Part shown: piece by piece, positions 1-8,585 of the stretch | How the letters are laid out: every line of letters begins with the position of its first letter | How positions within the stretch are numbered: position 1 is the stretch's first letter | Source: Alcanivorax sp. | GTDB taxonomy: Bacteria; Pseudomonadota; Gammaproteobacteria; Pseudomonadales; Alcanivoracaceae | Assembly: GCA_013823245.1 (NCBI GenBank) | Contig: PNLU01000021.1 | Span: 1 to 38,850, forward strand | Direction: 5' to 3' | Length of the DNA: 38,850 bases | Translations under genes and position numbers: made by a program | Notes under the pieces: model-generated | The model's database searches: none | What the model was told of the DNA's origin: nothing | What the model saw: the letters and a program-made list of their open reading frames with translations, nothing else

Positions 1-140
1 ACCACGGTCCAGCTGAAGCGCTGATGCGGCGGCAACGCCGCCATATCGGCCTGGATATTGGCGATATTCAGCACCTCGAGCGGCCCGGTGACCCCGGTCG
101 CAAGAATGTCGTCTACGGCGAAAACTGTCACGTTTGGCAT
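1..140 (-). CDS. GlxA-family (DJ-1/PfpI + AraC) transcriptional regulator, N-terminal part
   Basis: The first 46 codons of a minus-strand gene run off the left edge of the window. The protein starts MPNVTVFAVDDILATGVTGP and goes on with LEVLNIAN. This is the usual opening of the DJ-1/PfpI-like sensor domain in GlxA-type AraC regulators, where a first beta strand leads into a 'GP.EVL..AN' helix. The DNA-binding AraC domain would lie outside the window, so the family call rests on the N-terminus only. The ATG at 138-140 is preceded by a weak purine stretch (AGAGTG). A divergent membrane-protein gene starts at 254, and the 114 bp between them hold an inverted repeat (156-194) that may be this regulator's operator. 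Confidence 0.6.
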   Translation of the reverse strand, partial: MPNVTVFAVDDILATGVTGPLEVLNIANIQADMAALPPHQRFSWTV

Positions 141-155
141 AAATAACACTCTATA

Positions 156-194
156 AGTGGCGTAATCAGCCACAAGAATGTCAATAACGCCACT
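156..194. promoter_or_regulatory. Inverted repeat between divergent genes, operator-like
   Basis: AGTGGCGT at 156-163 is mirrored exactly by ACGCCACT at 187-194. A nested GTGGC/GCCAC pair shares the left arm. The repeat sits 16 bp upstream of the GlxA-type regulator start and about 60 bp upstream of the gene at 254, which fits an operator serving both. The function is inferred from position. Confidence 0.4.
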
Positions 195-253
195 CTTGCG
201 CGGCTCTGTCAAGGCGTAATCTGGGTACGTCAATCAAGGCAGGGAGGTGCGAG

Positions 254-736
254 ATGCGCACGTTAACCGGCAACTTCTACGACGAACTGTCCCGCGAGCT
301 CTTTGATCGCGATACCCGCCTGGCGCGGCCCGCCAGTCATATACCGGTGGCCAGCGAACTGGCCCGCCTGAGCGCCCCCCTGGCCATGGCCAGCATCGGC
401 GCCGGGTTGTTGATGGTGGCGGGCCTGCTCGCCGCCGCACTGGGCCTGATCCCGGCCCATGCGGGCAGCCTGTTCCTGGTGGCCATGGCCTGGGTGATGG
501 TGGCACTGGCCCTGGATGGCGAGCGCGCGGTGTTCATGGTGGCGGCAGTGGCCAATCTGCTGTTCACCCTGCTCGCGCTGTACCAGGGTGCCGCCTTGCT
601 GCCGGTTTATGGCGCACACGGCCTGTTGGTGGGCATTGCCCTGCTGGACCGGGTGTCCCTGAACCGCGGCGCCGTGCAAATCTGGTTTGGTGCCGAACTG
701 GCCGCGCTCGCCGCGCTGGTGGTGACACACCTTTAA
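254..736 (+). CDS. Small polytopic membrane protein of unknown function
   Basis: This is a 160-residue protein with a strong ribosome binding site (GGGAGG, 6-7 nt before the ATG). The first ~45 residues are polar and probably cytoplasmic. After them come four to five hydrophobic segments, at about residues 46-66, 72-88, 93-115, 119-133 and 145-157, with few charges between them. I recognise no catalytic or binding motif and assign no family. It is divergent from the GlxA-type regulator and may be its target. It converges on the LysR gene at 810, with a hairpin between the two stop codons. The gene is real on codon pattern and ribosome binding site; the function is unknown. Confidence 0.75.
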   Translation: MRTLTGNFYDELSRELFDRDTRLARPASHIPVASELARLSAPLAMASIGAGLLMVAGLLAAALGLIPAHAGSLFLVAMAWVMVALALDGERAVFMVAAVANLLFTLLALYQGAALLPVYGAHGLLVGIALLDRVSLNRGAVQIWFGAELAALAALVVTHL

Positions 737-762
737 GGCGCACTTCTGAATCGCCATTTGCT

Positions 763-800
763 GCAGCGGTCGGGCTCATCCATCCGGGCCCGACCGCTGC
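763..800. terminator. Hairpin between convergent genes, probable bidirectional terminator
   Basis: A perfect 13-bp stem (GCAGCGGTCGGGC 763-775 with 788-800) has a 12-nt loop and lies between the stop codons at 736 and 810. Neither side carries a run of T, so termination is inferred from placement and stem strength. Confidence 0.5.
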
Positions 801-809
801 GCATCCTGC

Positions 810-1811
810 TCAGTCCACCTGAGCCCGGGCGATATTGGTAAAGGGCTCCATCTGACGGGTGCCACCGCCATCGGCGGGCGGCACGATGACCTCCTCGCCG
901 TCCACCTGGGGCGGGTTGTACTCGGTACCCAGCAGGCGCGATTCGGCAAAGCGCACGAACTCCAGCGTGCGTGCCGGCAACGAGCGCTTGTTCCCGAACA
1001 CCATGTAGTAGTCCAGATTGGGCAGGGTGTATTCCGGTAACAGATGCACCAGCTTGCCGGACGCAATGTCGTGCGGCACCGAGTCATTGTTCAGCACCGC
1101 AATGCCCTGGCCCGCCGCCACCCAGTTGTACAACACCGTGGTGCTGTTGGTGAACATCGAGGCCCGAACATGCGTGGTACGCGGCCGGATGCGTGTTTTG
1201 AACGGCCAGGTTTCCTTGAAGCCCCCCTCACAATCCAGAGCCATGCAAAAATGCTTGCGCAGATCCGAGGGCGTTCTGATCGGCGGCTTGTCTTTCAGGT
1301 AGTCCGGTGATGCACAGACAAACGCCGGATTCTCGAAAACCTTGCGCGCCATCAGATTGGAATCCGACGGGCGGCTCAGCACCACCGCCACATCACAGCC
1401 ATCGCGCACAAAATCCACATGCCGATCACTGAATTGCATTTCCAGTGTTACCTTAGGGAACATGTAACCATAGTCCGCCACTATCGGCTCGAACACACCG
1501 CCTTTCAGCGCCGTGCTGACGATCACCTTGAGCCGGCCCATGGGCGTGTGCCCATAGCGATGCACGGTTTGCACCGCATCATCCAGATCAGAAAAGATAG
1601 TATCCAGGCGGTTGTAGAGGCGGCTACCTGCGTCAGTCATGCGGCTGACGCGAGTGCGGCGATATACAAGCTGCGTGCCCATATCGGATTCCAGCCGATG
1701 CAGGCGCTTTTTAACGGATGCGGGAGCCATGCCAACGTGCCGGGCCGCAGCAGCGATGGTGCCCGTCTTGATCACGGCAACAAAGATGTCCAGGTCAGTT
1801 ATACGGTTCAT
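810..1811 (-). CDS. LysR-family transcriptional regulator
   Basis: This is a 333-residue LysR regulator. The N-terminal winged helix-turn-helix covers about residues 1-60 (DIFVAVIKTGTIAAAARH, then SVKKRLHRLE and TDAGSRLY). It is followed by the linker helix and a periplasmic-binding-protein-like effector domain from about residue 90, as in the CrgA-like group. I chose the ATG at 1811 because AAAGGAA lies 7-8 nt upstream; an in-frame ATG 24 nt earlier has no ribosome binding site. The C-terminus runs some 30 residues past the usual end and is proline- and glycine-rich. A perfect 8-3-8 dyad (1835-1853) lies 23 nt before the start and fits an autoregulatory LysR box. The gene is divergent from the FadL-like operon, its likely first target. 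Confidence 0.85.
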   Translation of the reverse strand: MNRITDLDIFVAVIKTGTIAAAARHVGMAPASVKKRLHRLESDMGTQLVYRRTRVSRMTDAGSRLYNRLDTIFSDLDDAVQTVHRYGHTPMGRLKVIVSTALKGGVFEPIVADYGYMFPKVTLEMQFSDRHVDFVRDGCDVAVVLSRPSDSNLMARKVFENPAFVCASPDYLKDKPPIRTPSDLRKHFCMALDCEGGFKETWPFKTRIRPRTTHVRASMFTNSTTVLYNWVAAGQGIAVLNNDSVPHDIASGKLVHLLPEYTLPNLDYYMVFGNKRSLPARTLEFVRFAESRLLGTEYNPPQVDGEEVIVPPADGGGTRQMEPFTNIARAQVD

Positions 1812-1834
1812 GGCGCATTCCTTTGTTATTCGCA

Positions 1835-1853
1835 TGATGTCAAAATGACATCA
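1835..1853. promoter_or_regulatory. 19-bp dyad, copy 1 (perfect)
   Basis: TGATGTCA-AAA-TGACATCA is a perfect inverted repeat with 8-bp arms and a 3-bp spacer. It contains T-N11-A with dyad symmetry, the usual form of a LysR box. It lies 23 nt before the LysR start and about 290 nt before the divergent FadL-like gene. Seven related sites occur at other places in the window. Confidence 0.6.
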
Positions 1854-1885
1854 CTTCCCCGGAACCGTTGAAAATAATTCAATAT

Positions 1886-1931
1886 GCCTTAACTCCAGGT
1901 TAAGGCTAATGAATATAGCTCTTGGCTATAT
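1886..1931. promoter_or_regulatory. Two adjacent perfect hairpins in the lysR-fadL intergenic region
   Basis: GCCTTAAC-tccag-GTTAAGGC (1886-1906) and ATATAGC-tcttg-GCTATAT (1913-1931) each have a perfect stem and a 5-nt loop, and lie 6 nt apart. They could be operator dyads or leader RNA structures for the operon starting at 2145. The rest of 1854-2144 is AT-rich promoter-like sequence; I see no other feature in it. Confidence 0.35.
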
Positions 1932-2144
1932 AAAATAAGCACCCTCTATTCATACGCCGATCCCCCGATATTTCAATAGCAAATTTACTAAAGGCAGGTT
2001 TTCCTAAATTTGCGTTTTAGTCCTCTTGTGCAATTACTACTCTGTGATGCACCTCGCAATAGCAGGTAACAGGCGGTGACATTGCGCTACAGCCTTGTCG
2101 CACAACTTTTTTCTTCGCGAATAAGAAATCAAGGAGATATTCAA

Positions 2145-3476
2145 ATGGGGATATCACGAACCGGAGGCATCCTGCTGGGTGCTGGCGTTTTGCTATCTAT
2201 GGGTTCTGCAGCCACGGCCAGCATGGGCAATGCACCGTCTACTTACGGCATTTTGCCGCACGATGTGGCCACTGCGCAGGCGCTCTCACTGTTCAATAAC
2301 CAGGCGTCCGCCACTTACTACAACCCGGCCGCACTGGCGCGTGATTCCCGTGGGGAACTGACTGGCGGTATTTTTCATGCCGAGCATGATCTGAAGGCCA
2401 CCAGCCTGGGTGGGCCTGATCCGGCTGATCGGAGCGGCAGCACCATCAACAGCACGCCGTCGCAGCAACTGCAGCTCGGCCTGAAAACCGACCTGAGCCA
2501 GATGACTACCTTCCGCCATCCCCTGTATCTCGGTTTTATGCTGGGTGCAGAGAAATTCTCCCAGGAACTGCTGGCGTTGAGCGCTGATTCAACCGAGACC
2601 GGCCAATTCCTGGAATACGGCCGCCAGCCGCTGTTTATCTCCGTGGGGGTGGGCACCAAACTCTGGCGCGGTATCAACTTCGGCGCCGCCATGCGCGTCA
2701 CGCTGCACAGCGATGCTGACCTGTACATGGTCACCGATTTTGAGGGCACCACCGAGCGCGAACGGGTGAGCGTCAGCGCCGAGCCGGTACTGCGCCCCAT
2801 CTTCGGTTTTGATATCAACATGGGCGAAACCTTCTGCGCCACCCAGAACTGCTGGATGGACAACCTGGATATCGCCATTGGCTATCGTGGCTACTCCAAC
2901 ACCCAGGTGCGCATCAACGCTGAAGCGGAAATGGACGACACCATCTCCGATCCGGGCCTGCTGTTTGCCATCAAGGCCATTGATTCCTTCCAGCCGGAAA
3001 TCACCACCCTGGGCGTGCAGTATGAGTTCGGCGGCCACACCCGCGTGGGCGTGACCGGTGAATACCAGGCCTGGCAACGCCTGAGCCGTGAGTTCGAAGG
3101 CGACACCGTTCGCGATCAGGGCAACGTCAAGTTCCACGACATCGTGATTCCCCGTGTAGGCGTGGAGCACGACGTAACCGATAACTTCTCCGTAAAAGCC
3201 GGCGCCGCCTGGGAAGAGACCCCGCTGGGCAGCCGCCGCAACCCCGGTGTGAACTATCTGGCGAACGACCGCATGGTGTTTGGTCTGGGCCTTTCGGCCA
3301 CCGCCAACAACCTGCCGTTCATGGCCTTCCCGGTGCAGTTTGACTTTGGCTACCAGGCACACGTGCTGAAGAGCCGCACCTGGGATCTGGCAGATTCCGA
3401 CGGCAACGACCTGGAAACCGTACGCAGCTCCGGCAACGTGCATGTGTTTGCAGGCAGCGTCACGCTGAAGTTCTGA
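2145..3476 (+). CDS. FadL/OmpP1-type outer-membrane transport protein
   Basis: This 443-residue protein is a FadL-family beta-barrel, the class that takes hydrophobic compounds such as long-chain fatty acids and hydrocarbons across the outer membrane. Residues 1-25 form a signal peptide ending ATAS. The mature N-terminus has the family's early helix and NPA motif (YYNPAALARD). Alternating strands follow, and the protein ends in phenylalanine (VTLKF), as outer-membrane barrels do for BAM recognition. I chose the ATG at 2145 because AAGGAG lies 8 nt upstream and the signal peptide starts there; a longer frame opens at 2076 but lacks both. The next gene, a lipoprotein, begins 27 nt after the stop, so the two are probably cotranscribed. 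The substrate cannot be read from the sequence. Confidence 0.85.
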   Translation: MGISRTGGILLGAGVLLSMGSAATASMGNAPSTYGILPHDVATAQALSLFNNQASATYYNPAALARDSRGELTGGIFHAEHDLKATSLGGPDPADRSGSTINSTPSQQLQLGLKTDLSQMTTFRHPLYLGFMLGAEKFSQELLALSADSTETGQFLEYGRQPLFISVGVGTKLWRGINFGAAMRVTLHSDADLYMVTDFEGTTERERVSVSAEPVLRPIFGFDINMGETFCATQNCWMDNLDIAIGYRGYSNTQVRINAEAEMDDTISDPGLLFAIKAIDSFQPEITTLGVQYEFGGHTRVGVTGEYQAWQRLSREFEGDTVRDQGNVKFHDIVIPRVGVEHDVTDNFSVKAGAAWEETPLGSRRNPGVNYLANDRMVFGLGLSATANNLPFMAFPVQFDFGYQAHVLKSRTWDLADSDGNDLETVRSSGNVHVFAGSVTLKF

Positions 3477-3503
3477 GCCCCGTAGTATCAAGGAGAGGCG
3501 ACA

Positions 3504-6500
3504 ATGAAAAAGCATCTTATAATCAGCGCCGTCGCACTGGGCCTGGTGGCCTGCGGTGGCGATGAAGCAACCGTAACGCCGGGCACCGAGCGCGACGCCG
3601 CCCGCCAGGGGCTGGTGTATGCCTACCCGGCACACGAACAACTGGAAGTACCCACCCCGGCCCCAATCGTGCTGCGCTTCAGCAGCGCCGTGGTGGATTC
3701 CAACCCGGAAATGTTCATCACCGTTCGTGATGCGAATGGCGATGACGTGCCCTACAGCATCGAAACCGGCATTGGCGATGGCCAGGGCCTGGTGCTGACC
3801 CCGGACGAGCGCCTGGCGCCCCGTTCGGAATATACCGTTGAGATCGATGGCATTACCCTGGAACGGGGCGCTGCCCAGGCGCGCACCCTGACCTTTACAA
3901 CAAAAGGCCTGACCGAAGGCCCGCGCGAGCTGGTGGCGAGCGGAGCAGGGGACTTCGACCTGCTGCGCAAGATCCCGGACGGCAACACCTTGCCGATCAT
4001 GGATTTCTCCAGCTTCCGCTTGCAGTTTAACCAGCCGCTGGACCGCACCACGGTCAACTACGGCAGCAGTGTTGCGCTGGAAGGCCCGAATGGCGTGGTG
4101 GATGCTCACCTGATTGTGCACGGCCCCTATATGACGGTGGATCCGAAGGAAGACCTGACGCCGGGGGTGGAGTACACGCTGAGCCTGCACAGTGACATCA
4201 CCAGCACCTATGGCGATGCATTCTCCAGCAACAGCTATACGTTTACGCCGCTGGATTCTGGCAGCCGCAGCTACCTGACCCAGGAAGTCTCCGAAGGCAC
4301 CAGCGTATCCATGCTGACGGGCAAACCCGTAAATATGGTGCCACTGGAAGCTGTGCTGCTTGGGGATGATAACCAGACTCAACAGTCTGGCTTCCTGCAA
4401 GCTGAGCTGGCGCATATTCCTACCCATCCGGATTTTGCGCCGCTGCGTATCAAGCGGGGCTCGATGCTGAGTGGTACGGACATGGAAGTGTTGATTGGTG
4501 GTGAGGTGCCGGCTGGTTTCAGCTCTGGTGAGGTGAAGATCCACTTCATCTCTGACGCTGTCGGCTACCTCGAACGAAACCCATATTATCCAACCGGGGC
4601 CTCTCCGGAGGGAGCCCGCCGTCAGTTACGGTTGTTCATGGATGTAGCGATCACCGCTGAAGATCCACGGGCAAACGGGGCTGTAACCCAAGACTTGATG
4701 CATCTTGAGTTGATTGGAACTGCTGAGATTCGTGATGGCCGGTTGACGGCGGATGCAGTGAGTGTGGCGGAGCCAAGAGTGCTTGGTAGTGAGGATGCAA
4801 AAAGCATTCTTAGCTTCTTCATGCAGTCAGAAATTGGCGGCAACCAGAACAATATAGTGTATGACGGGCCACTGGAAGTACAGAGCTGGAGCCCGGGAGA
4901 AGATTTGCGTGGTTTTTTACCCTCTGACCCAGCCATCATCCGCTTTAACAAGCCGGTGGATATGGATGATATCCAGAGCCTGGTAACCGTTCGTGAGAAC
5001 GGCCAGCTTATCGACGTAGGCATTCGGGCGAGCGGCTCGTCACTGATTATTACGCCGGAACAGGGATTTAAGCGTTCGGTGCAGACGGCCGACAACGACG
5101 TTGAGCACTACGAGTACGCGATTGAGGTGAGTGCTGGCCTGGCTGATATGCTCGGAGGTACGCTGGTTTCACCGCATTCATTTGAGTTTGAGATGCCAGT
5201 GGACGTCACGCGGGCGGAGGAGTATCAATGGTCTCTAGACATGATGACTGGTCCTAAACTAATAGGGCCTGACGAAACCGATGTAACGGTTCGCTCTCCA
5301 ATGATCACGTCGGTCTATCCGGGCTATCCTTGCGCTTTGGCGGATATACCTGTAGATCTGGCATCAGGGATGACGGCCAACTGCCGTGGGGGTCTGGAAG
5401 AGATCTACCATAGGGTCCATCACGTCCCCGACGAGGAGGGGACGGCGGCGCCGACGCCAGTCCATTTGCCACACAAACTGCCCGATGACATCCTGCCGCT
5501 GACTCGCCTGCCAGCAAACCGGCCAATTATTGCAATCTTCACTAAGCCTATCGCAGCGGAGAGTGTGGTGCTGGGTGGCTCCTTCAAGGTCGAGACAGTG
5601 GACCAATCGGGCAACGTCCTGGAAGAGGTGCCCGGGCAGGTGAGTGTGGACGGTCGCAAGGTGACTTTCTGGCCGGAAGAGCCTTGGGAAGCTGATACCT
5701 TTTACCGTTATGTACTGGGCTCCAACGGCGATCGCCATACCAGTGCGGCGGCTTGTGATGGTTCGCAGGCTATCTGTTCCGTGGATGGGCTGCCAATTCA
5801 GACTCAGCTACACGAAATAACTCTGATGCAGCACCCTGGGCAAGAGGGGAGAGATGACCCGGATGCGCGGCTGCACGATCTACTCTATCAAGACGGCAAC
5901 GCGCCAGATGGTGGAGGTGTGGACCTGGTTCAATACTTCAAGGGTGGCGAGAATACAAAGCAGGTGCTTCAAGTATTAAATGCGCCGTCGGTTGATACAA
6001 ATGCCAACCTGATCCATGACCGTAATAGCGATCATCGGCTGGACCTTGATCTCCGACCATATCTCTACATAGATGGACTACCCTTCAATATCTATACCGT
6101 GGAAGAAGAGGGTGCCCAGAACCAGCCACCTCTTGCCGCCGCATGCAGTGCGGATGACCCGAATTGCTACGATCCTGATGGCCTCCTACCGCCCTGGAAC
6201 AGCACCAAGATCCTGCCTGGGGTTTTGCAGCCGGCAGATGTAGGGGGAGAAGTGTGCGATCCGAGCGACCCGGATTGCAGAGATCTGCCATACTGTGACG
6301 TCAGCGATCCCTATTGCCATTACAGTATTCCGACCGTCAATATAGGTTGCGGTATCAGTGTGCCCTTTGAGGGGCGGTTTGATATGGCAGCTTGCCCGGA
6401 AGATAAATTCACCTATATCACCAGTGATCTGATCGCTGAGGTGGGTGAATATGATGACACCCTGGGCGGTGTGCCGGTCACCATCTGGCCCGGCCAGATT

Positions 6501-7064
6501 ATGGCGACCGGCTTGTCGATGGCCGCCCCTATCCAGCTGGGTTTTACATATGGCTTTGATACCGGCCCGCAGGTGATGCGCATGCGCTACGCGAAACATG
6601 CTGATGATACCTGTGAAGAAAGCGCCGAAGACGGCAGGGTCTGTGTCCGTGATCAGCCGATTCAGGCCGTTATCACGCAGCGCGTGGGCTCGAATGGCGA
6701 GTCGTACCCTCACATCAGCACGACACTGGATGTCTATGTAGACGCTATAGAACTGGAAAGCAACATCCATGCTCTCATAGATATTATAAATCAGCAGCCG
6801 GAGCTGGATGGCCAAGGGCGGGTGACGAGTGACATGATGAGCGTACCCGCCACGCTCCAGCTTGAGGGTGAGGTGCATTTCAATGATGACGGTACCATGC
6901 GTGTTGAAATGGAGAATGCCAACAAGGTTGAGCTTGGTGTGGGTATCAAAGTACTACTTCCGCACTTGAATAGGGAGAGTGAGTCTGTGCCTTTTGCTTG
7001 GACTATACTGGAAATCCCGGAAGCCGGAACTCGTGTCCAGTATATTTCCGAGATCATCAAATGA
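3504..7064 (+). CDS. Large Ig-like (Big_5) repeat lipoprotein, partner of the FadL-like porin
   Basis: This is a 1186-residue lipoprotein. The signal peptide ends in the lipobox LVAC with Cys17, followed by GGD. At least four Big_5/SbsA-type Ig-like domains can be seen, at about residues 33-133, 150-250, 465-570 and 670-760, each with the 'I.L.F..PV' strand and a 'Y.V.I' strand before a turn. Near residues 881-938 the pattern C-x6-C with an Asp-Pro core occurs three times (C881/888, C918/925, C931/938), probably disulfide loops. An Asp/Asn-rich stretch just before them could bind calcium. I see no lipase or hydrolase serine motif. AGGAGAGG precedes the ATG. The paired position with FadL recalls the VolA-FadL pair of Vibrio, but the catalytic domain of VolA is absent. 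Codon use from about 4.3 to 6.3 kb looks less biased than in the flanks. Confidence 0.8.
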   Translation: MKKHLIISAVALGLVACGGDEATVTPGTERDAARQGLVYAYPAHEQLEVPTPAPIVLRFSSAVVDSNPEMFITVRDANGDDVPYSIETGIGDGQGLVLTPDERLAPRSEYTVEIDGITLERGAAQARTLTFTTKGLTEGPRELVASGAGDFDLLRKIPDGNTLPIMDFSSFRLQFNQPLDRTTVNYGSSVALEGPNGVVDAHLIVHGPYMTVDPKEDLTPGVEYTLSLHSDITSTYGDAFSSNSYTFTPLDSGSRSYLTQEVSEGTSVSMLTGKPVNMVPLEAVLLGDDNQTQQSGFLQAELAHIPTHPDFAPLRIKRGSMLSGTDMEVLIGGEVPAGFSSGEVKIHFISDAVGYLERNPYYPTGASPEGARRQLRLFMDVAITAEDPRANGAVTQDLMHLELIGTAEIRDGRLTADAVSVAEPRVLGSEDAKSILSFFMQSEIGGNQNNIVYDGPLEVQSWSPGEDLRGFLPSDPAIIRFNKPVDMDDIQSLVTVRENGQLIDVGIRASGSSLIITPEQGFKRSVQTADNDVEHYEYAIEVSAGLADMLGGTLVSPHSFEFEMPVDVTRAEEYQWSLDMMTGPKLIGPDETDVTVRSPMITSVYPGYPCALADIPVDLASGMTANCRGGLEEIYHRVHHVPDEEGTAAPTPVHLPHKLPDDILPLTRLPANRPIIAIFTKPIAAESVVLGGSFKVETVDQSGNVLEEVPGQVSVDGRKVTFWPEEPWEADTFYRYVLGSNGDRHTSAAACDGSQAICSVDGLPIQTQLHEITLMQHPGQEGRDDPDARLHDLLYQDGNAPDGGGVDLVQYFKGGENTKQVLQVLNAPSVDTNANLIHDRNSDHRLDLDLRPYLYIDGLPFNIYTVEEEGAQNQPPLAAACSADDPNCYDPDGLLPPWNSTKILPGVLQPADVGGEVCDPSDPDCRDLPYCDVSDPYCHYSIPTVNIGCGISVPFEGRFDMAACPEDKFTYITSDLIAEVGEYDDTLGGVPVTIWPGQIMATGLSMAAPIQLGFTYGFDTGPQVMRMRYAKHADDTCEESAEDGRVCVRDQPIQAVITQRVGSNGESYPHISTTLDVYVDAIELESNIHALIDIINQQPELDGQGRVTSDMMSVPATLQLEGEVHFNDDGTMRVEMENANKVELGVGIKVLLPHLNRESESVPFAWTILEIPEAGTRVQYISEIIK

Positions 7065-7130
7065 TGGATAGAAAAAGCCTGGCCTAGTCTGGTATGGGCA
7101 CGTCGGTCTGATAGTTAGGCCGTCACTAGA

Positions 7131-7156
7131 CCCCCGCAGCGATGCGGGGGTTTTTT
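7131..7156 (+). terminator. Strong rho-independent terminator
   Basis: An 8-bp GC-rich stem (CCCCCGCA/TGCGGGGG) closed by a GCGA tetraloop is followed by TTTTTT. It lies 67 nt after the lipoprotein stop and ends the FadL-like operon. Confidence 0.93.
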
Positions 7157-7341
7157 ATTTGCCCCGGATCATACCCAGACGAACGATTTCCGTCGAACAT
7201 AAGGTTGTCTTGCGGCGGTTTCCCGGTTGCCGACGTTAGTGGAGAGGCTGGGTTTAGGCCAGCGTACTGCTTGCTTGAAGCGCGCGGGAAAGGTAGCACT
7301 CACCAGCCTGAAAGTGGATTGCAGTAGAGCAGTGCGAAAAG
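7157..7341. other. Intergenic stretch without a recognised gene
   Basis: Short open frames here lack ribosome binding sites and protein-like composition. The right end runs into the duplicated terminator of the decayed PraB-like copy. Confidence 0.5.
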
Positions 7342-7370
7342 AAGGCGCGAACCACAAATGCACGCGCCTT
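7342..7370 (-). terminator. Decayed copy of the PraB-like gene terminator
   Basis: AAGGCGCG at 7342-7349 pairs with CGCGCCTT at 7363-7370. It is the degenerate counterpart of the hairpin at 7978-8006 and sits at the same place relative to the pseudogene stop. Confidence 0.5.
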
Positions 7371-7395
7371 TGTTTCACGGCTTCACTTTGGTGAC

Positions 7396-7665
7396 TCAGT
7401 GCCATACATCATAGTAGTTGACGCTGGTCAGTGAGCCGCTGACGGGTTCTACCATTCCAGACATCCACATCCAGAGTACAGGTAGCTTGACAAAGAGGCC
7501 CAGGGGAGAGGTGAATCGGACCTAAAAATGATCATGGATCAGATTAAGGTGCAGCTGCTGGGTCGGCCCATCGTTAACGGTGTAGTAGATCGGGCCCGCT
7601 GCGTGGCTCAACCCCAAAGCCGCGATCATGGTGCCACCAATAATCCCTTTTGTGATTACATTCAT
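7396..7665 (-). pseudogene. Truncated duplicate of the PraB-like secreted protein gene
   Basis: The start, ribosome binding site (AAGGAG) and signal peptide match the intact gene at 8031-8585 closely: MNVITKGIIGG and then LSHAAGPIYYTVN here, against MNIIAKGIIGA and LSHAAGPIYYTVN. After about 47 codons a TAG ends the frame, at the place where the intact copy reads EDTFEG. The middle of the gene, about 285 bp, is missing. The last codons (VSGSLTS..NYYDVWH and a TGA) again match the intact C-terminus. Homology also covers the upstream region to about 7775 and the downstream hairpin, so the whole unit was duplicated in tandem and one copy decayed. A secreted 47-residue peptide could still be made. 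Confidence 0.85.
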
Positions 7666-7977
7666 GGTTGATCTCCTTGATTTAGTTTAAGCATCATGCG
7701 ATGTGACGACATCCTAGACTCGGGAGAAATACTGGTTCAGTAAGGACTAACTAAACGAAAGCCTGATTTTCCATTTAGAAAGTGGATAAATGGACAGGAC
7801 CAGATTCTTGGTTTGGCCGGAAAGAAGCCAGCATGAGGGTGAAAATAAACCATTTGCCTGGCTCGTTCATCCGATGGTCTCCTTGAATTTTCATTACTAC
7901 ATCGGTCGATGTGGTTCCTTGGGAGAGATGCTGCGCGAGATCTACTGCTCGAAATATGCGGTATGCAGAGTGAAAGG
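7666..7977. other. Intergenic stretch: duplicated promoter region, then unassigned sequence
   Basis: The part from 7666 to about 7775 is homologous to the region upstream of the intact PraB-like gene, including the motif CGAAAGCCTGATTTTCC at 7756-7772. From 7776 to 7977 I see no gene, repeat or regulatory site. Confidence 0.5.
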
Positions 7978-8006
7978 AAGGCGCGAGCCACAAGTGCTCG
8001 CGCCTT
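7978..8006 (-). terminator. Terminator hairpin of the PraB-like gene
   Basis: A perfect 11-bp stem (AAGGCGCGAGC 7978-7988 with 7996-8006) has a 7-nt loop and lies 24 nt after the minus-strand stop at 8031. On the minus strand it is followed by CCTTTC, a weak U tract. Confidence 0.75.
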
Positions 8007-8030
8007 TGTCTTACGGCTTACTGTGATGGC

Positions 8031-8585
8031 TCAGTGCCATGCGTCGTAGTAGTTGCCGTCGGCGCTAGTCAGTGTGCCGCTGACGTTGCAGTTGCCGTTC
8101 GGGTAGATTGGGCCATCAAACTCGAAGCTGCCGCCGTCGGCCGGATTGAAGGTTACATCAATCTTGTCGCTGCACGAACCACAGATTGAAGCGCTTACGT
8201 TGACATCTTCCAGTGTGAAGGTGACCGGCGCAAGCGGAGAAGGAATAGAAGCGTGCGGTACGGAACCTACCCATGGGAAATTATTCAAATCCAGCTGGCC
8301 GCACAGCGGGTTAGAGCCGCTCACACGACCGTCGAACACCGTCAGTGTGGTATTGCCGGTAAGGTCATCCTTCATCTCGCCATCAACCTCGAGAGTACAG
8401 GTGGCCTGGCAGAGAAATCCTGCAGACAGGTGAGTCGTGCCTTCAAAAGTATCCTCGATCGGAGTGAGGTGCAGCTGCTCGGTTGGCCCACCGTTAACGG
8501 TGTAGTAGATCGGACCCGCTGCGTGGCTCAAACCGAAGGCCGCGACCAGGGAAGCGCCGATGATTCCTTTTGCGATTATATTCAT
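8031..8585 (-). CDS. Secreted six-cysteine protein resembling PraB (alkane-oxidation activator group)
   Basis: This is a 184-residue exported protein. The signal peptide spans residues 1-23 and ends SHAA. The mature part is beta-rich and has six cysteines (59, 63, 95, 135, 138, 166), including C-x3-C and C-x2-C pairs, so disulfides are likely. The stretch VSGSNPLCGQLDLNNFPW looks like the most conserved block of the PraA/PraB proteins, extracellular proteins that pseudomonads make during growth on alkanes. I make this match from memory of the family, so it is moderate. The ATG at 8585 has AAGGAG 7 nt upstream. A longer frame opens at 8840 but lacks a ribosome binding site and the signal peptide. 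A decayed tandem copy lies downstream at 7396-7665. DsbC-like and FKBP genes upstream could help it fold. Confidence 0.7.
   Translation of the reverse strand: MNIIAKGIIGASLVAAFGLSHAAGPIYYTVNGGPTEQLHLTPIEDTFEGTTHLSAGFLCQATCTLEVDGEMKDDLTGNTTLTVFDGRVSGSNPLCGQLDLNNFPWVGSVPHASIPSPLAPVTFTLEDVNVSASICGSCSDKIDVTFNPADGGSFEFDGPIYPNGNCNVSGTLTSADGNYYDAWH

Noticed and set aside
2589-4544. Long minus-strand open frame (651 codons) across the porin-lipoprotein junction
   Set aside because: It lies antisense to two well-supported genes, has His/Gln/Arg-rich shadow composition and no ribosome binding site.
7737-7993. Small frames near the pseudogene (72-84 codons)
   Set aside because: They read through the duplicated terminator and promoter region, which explains their resemblance to frames near 7169-7405; no ribosome binding site.
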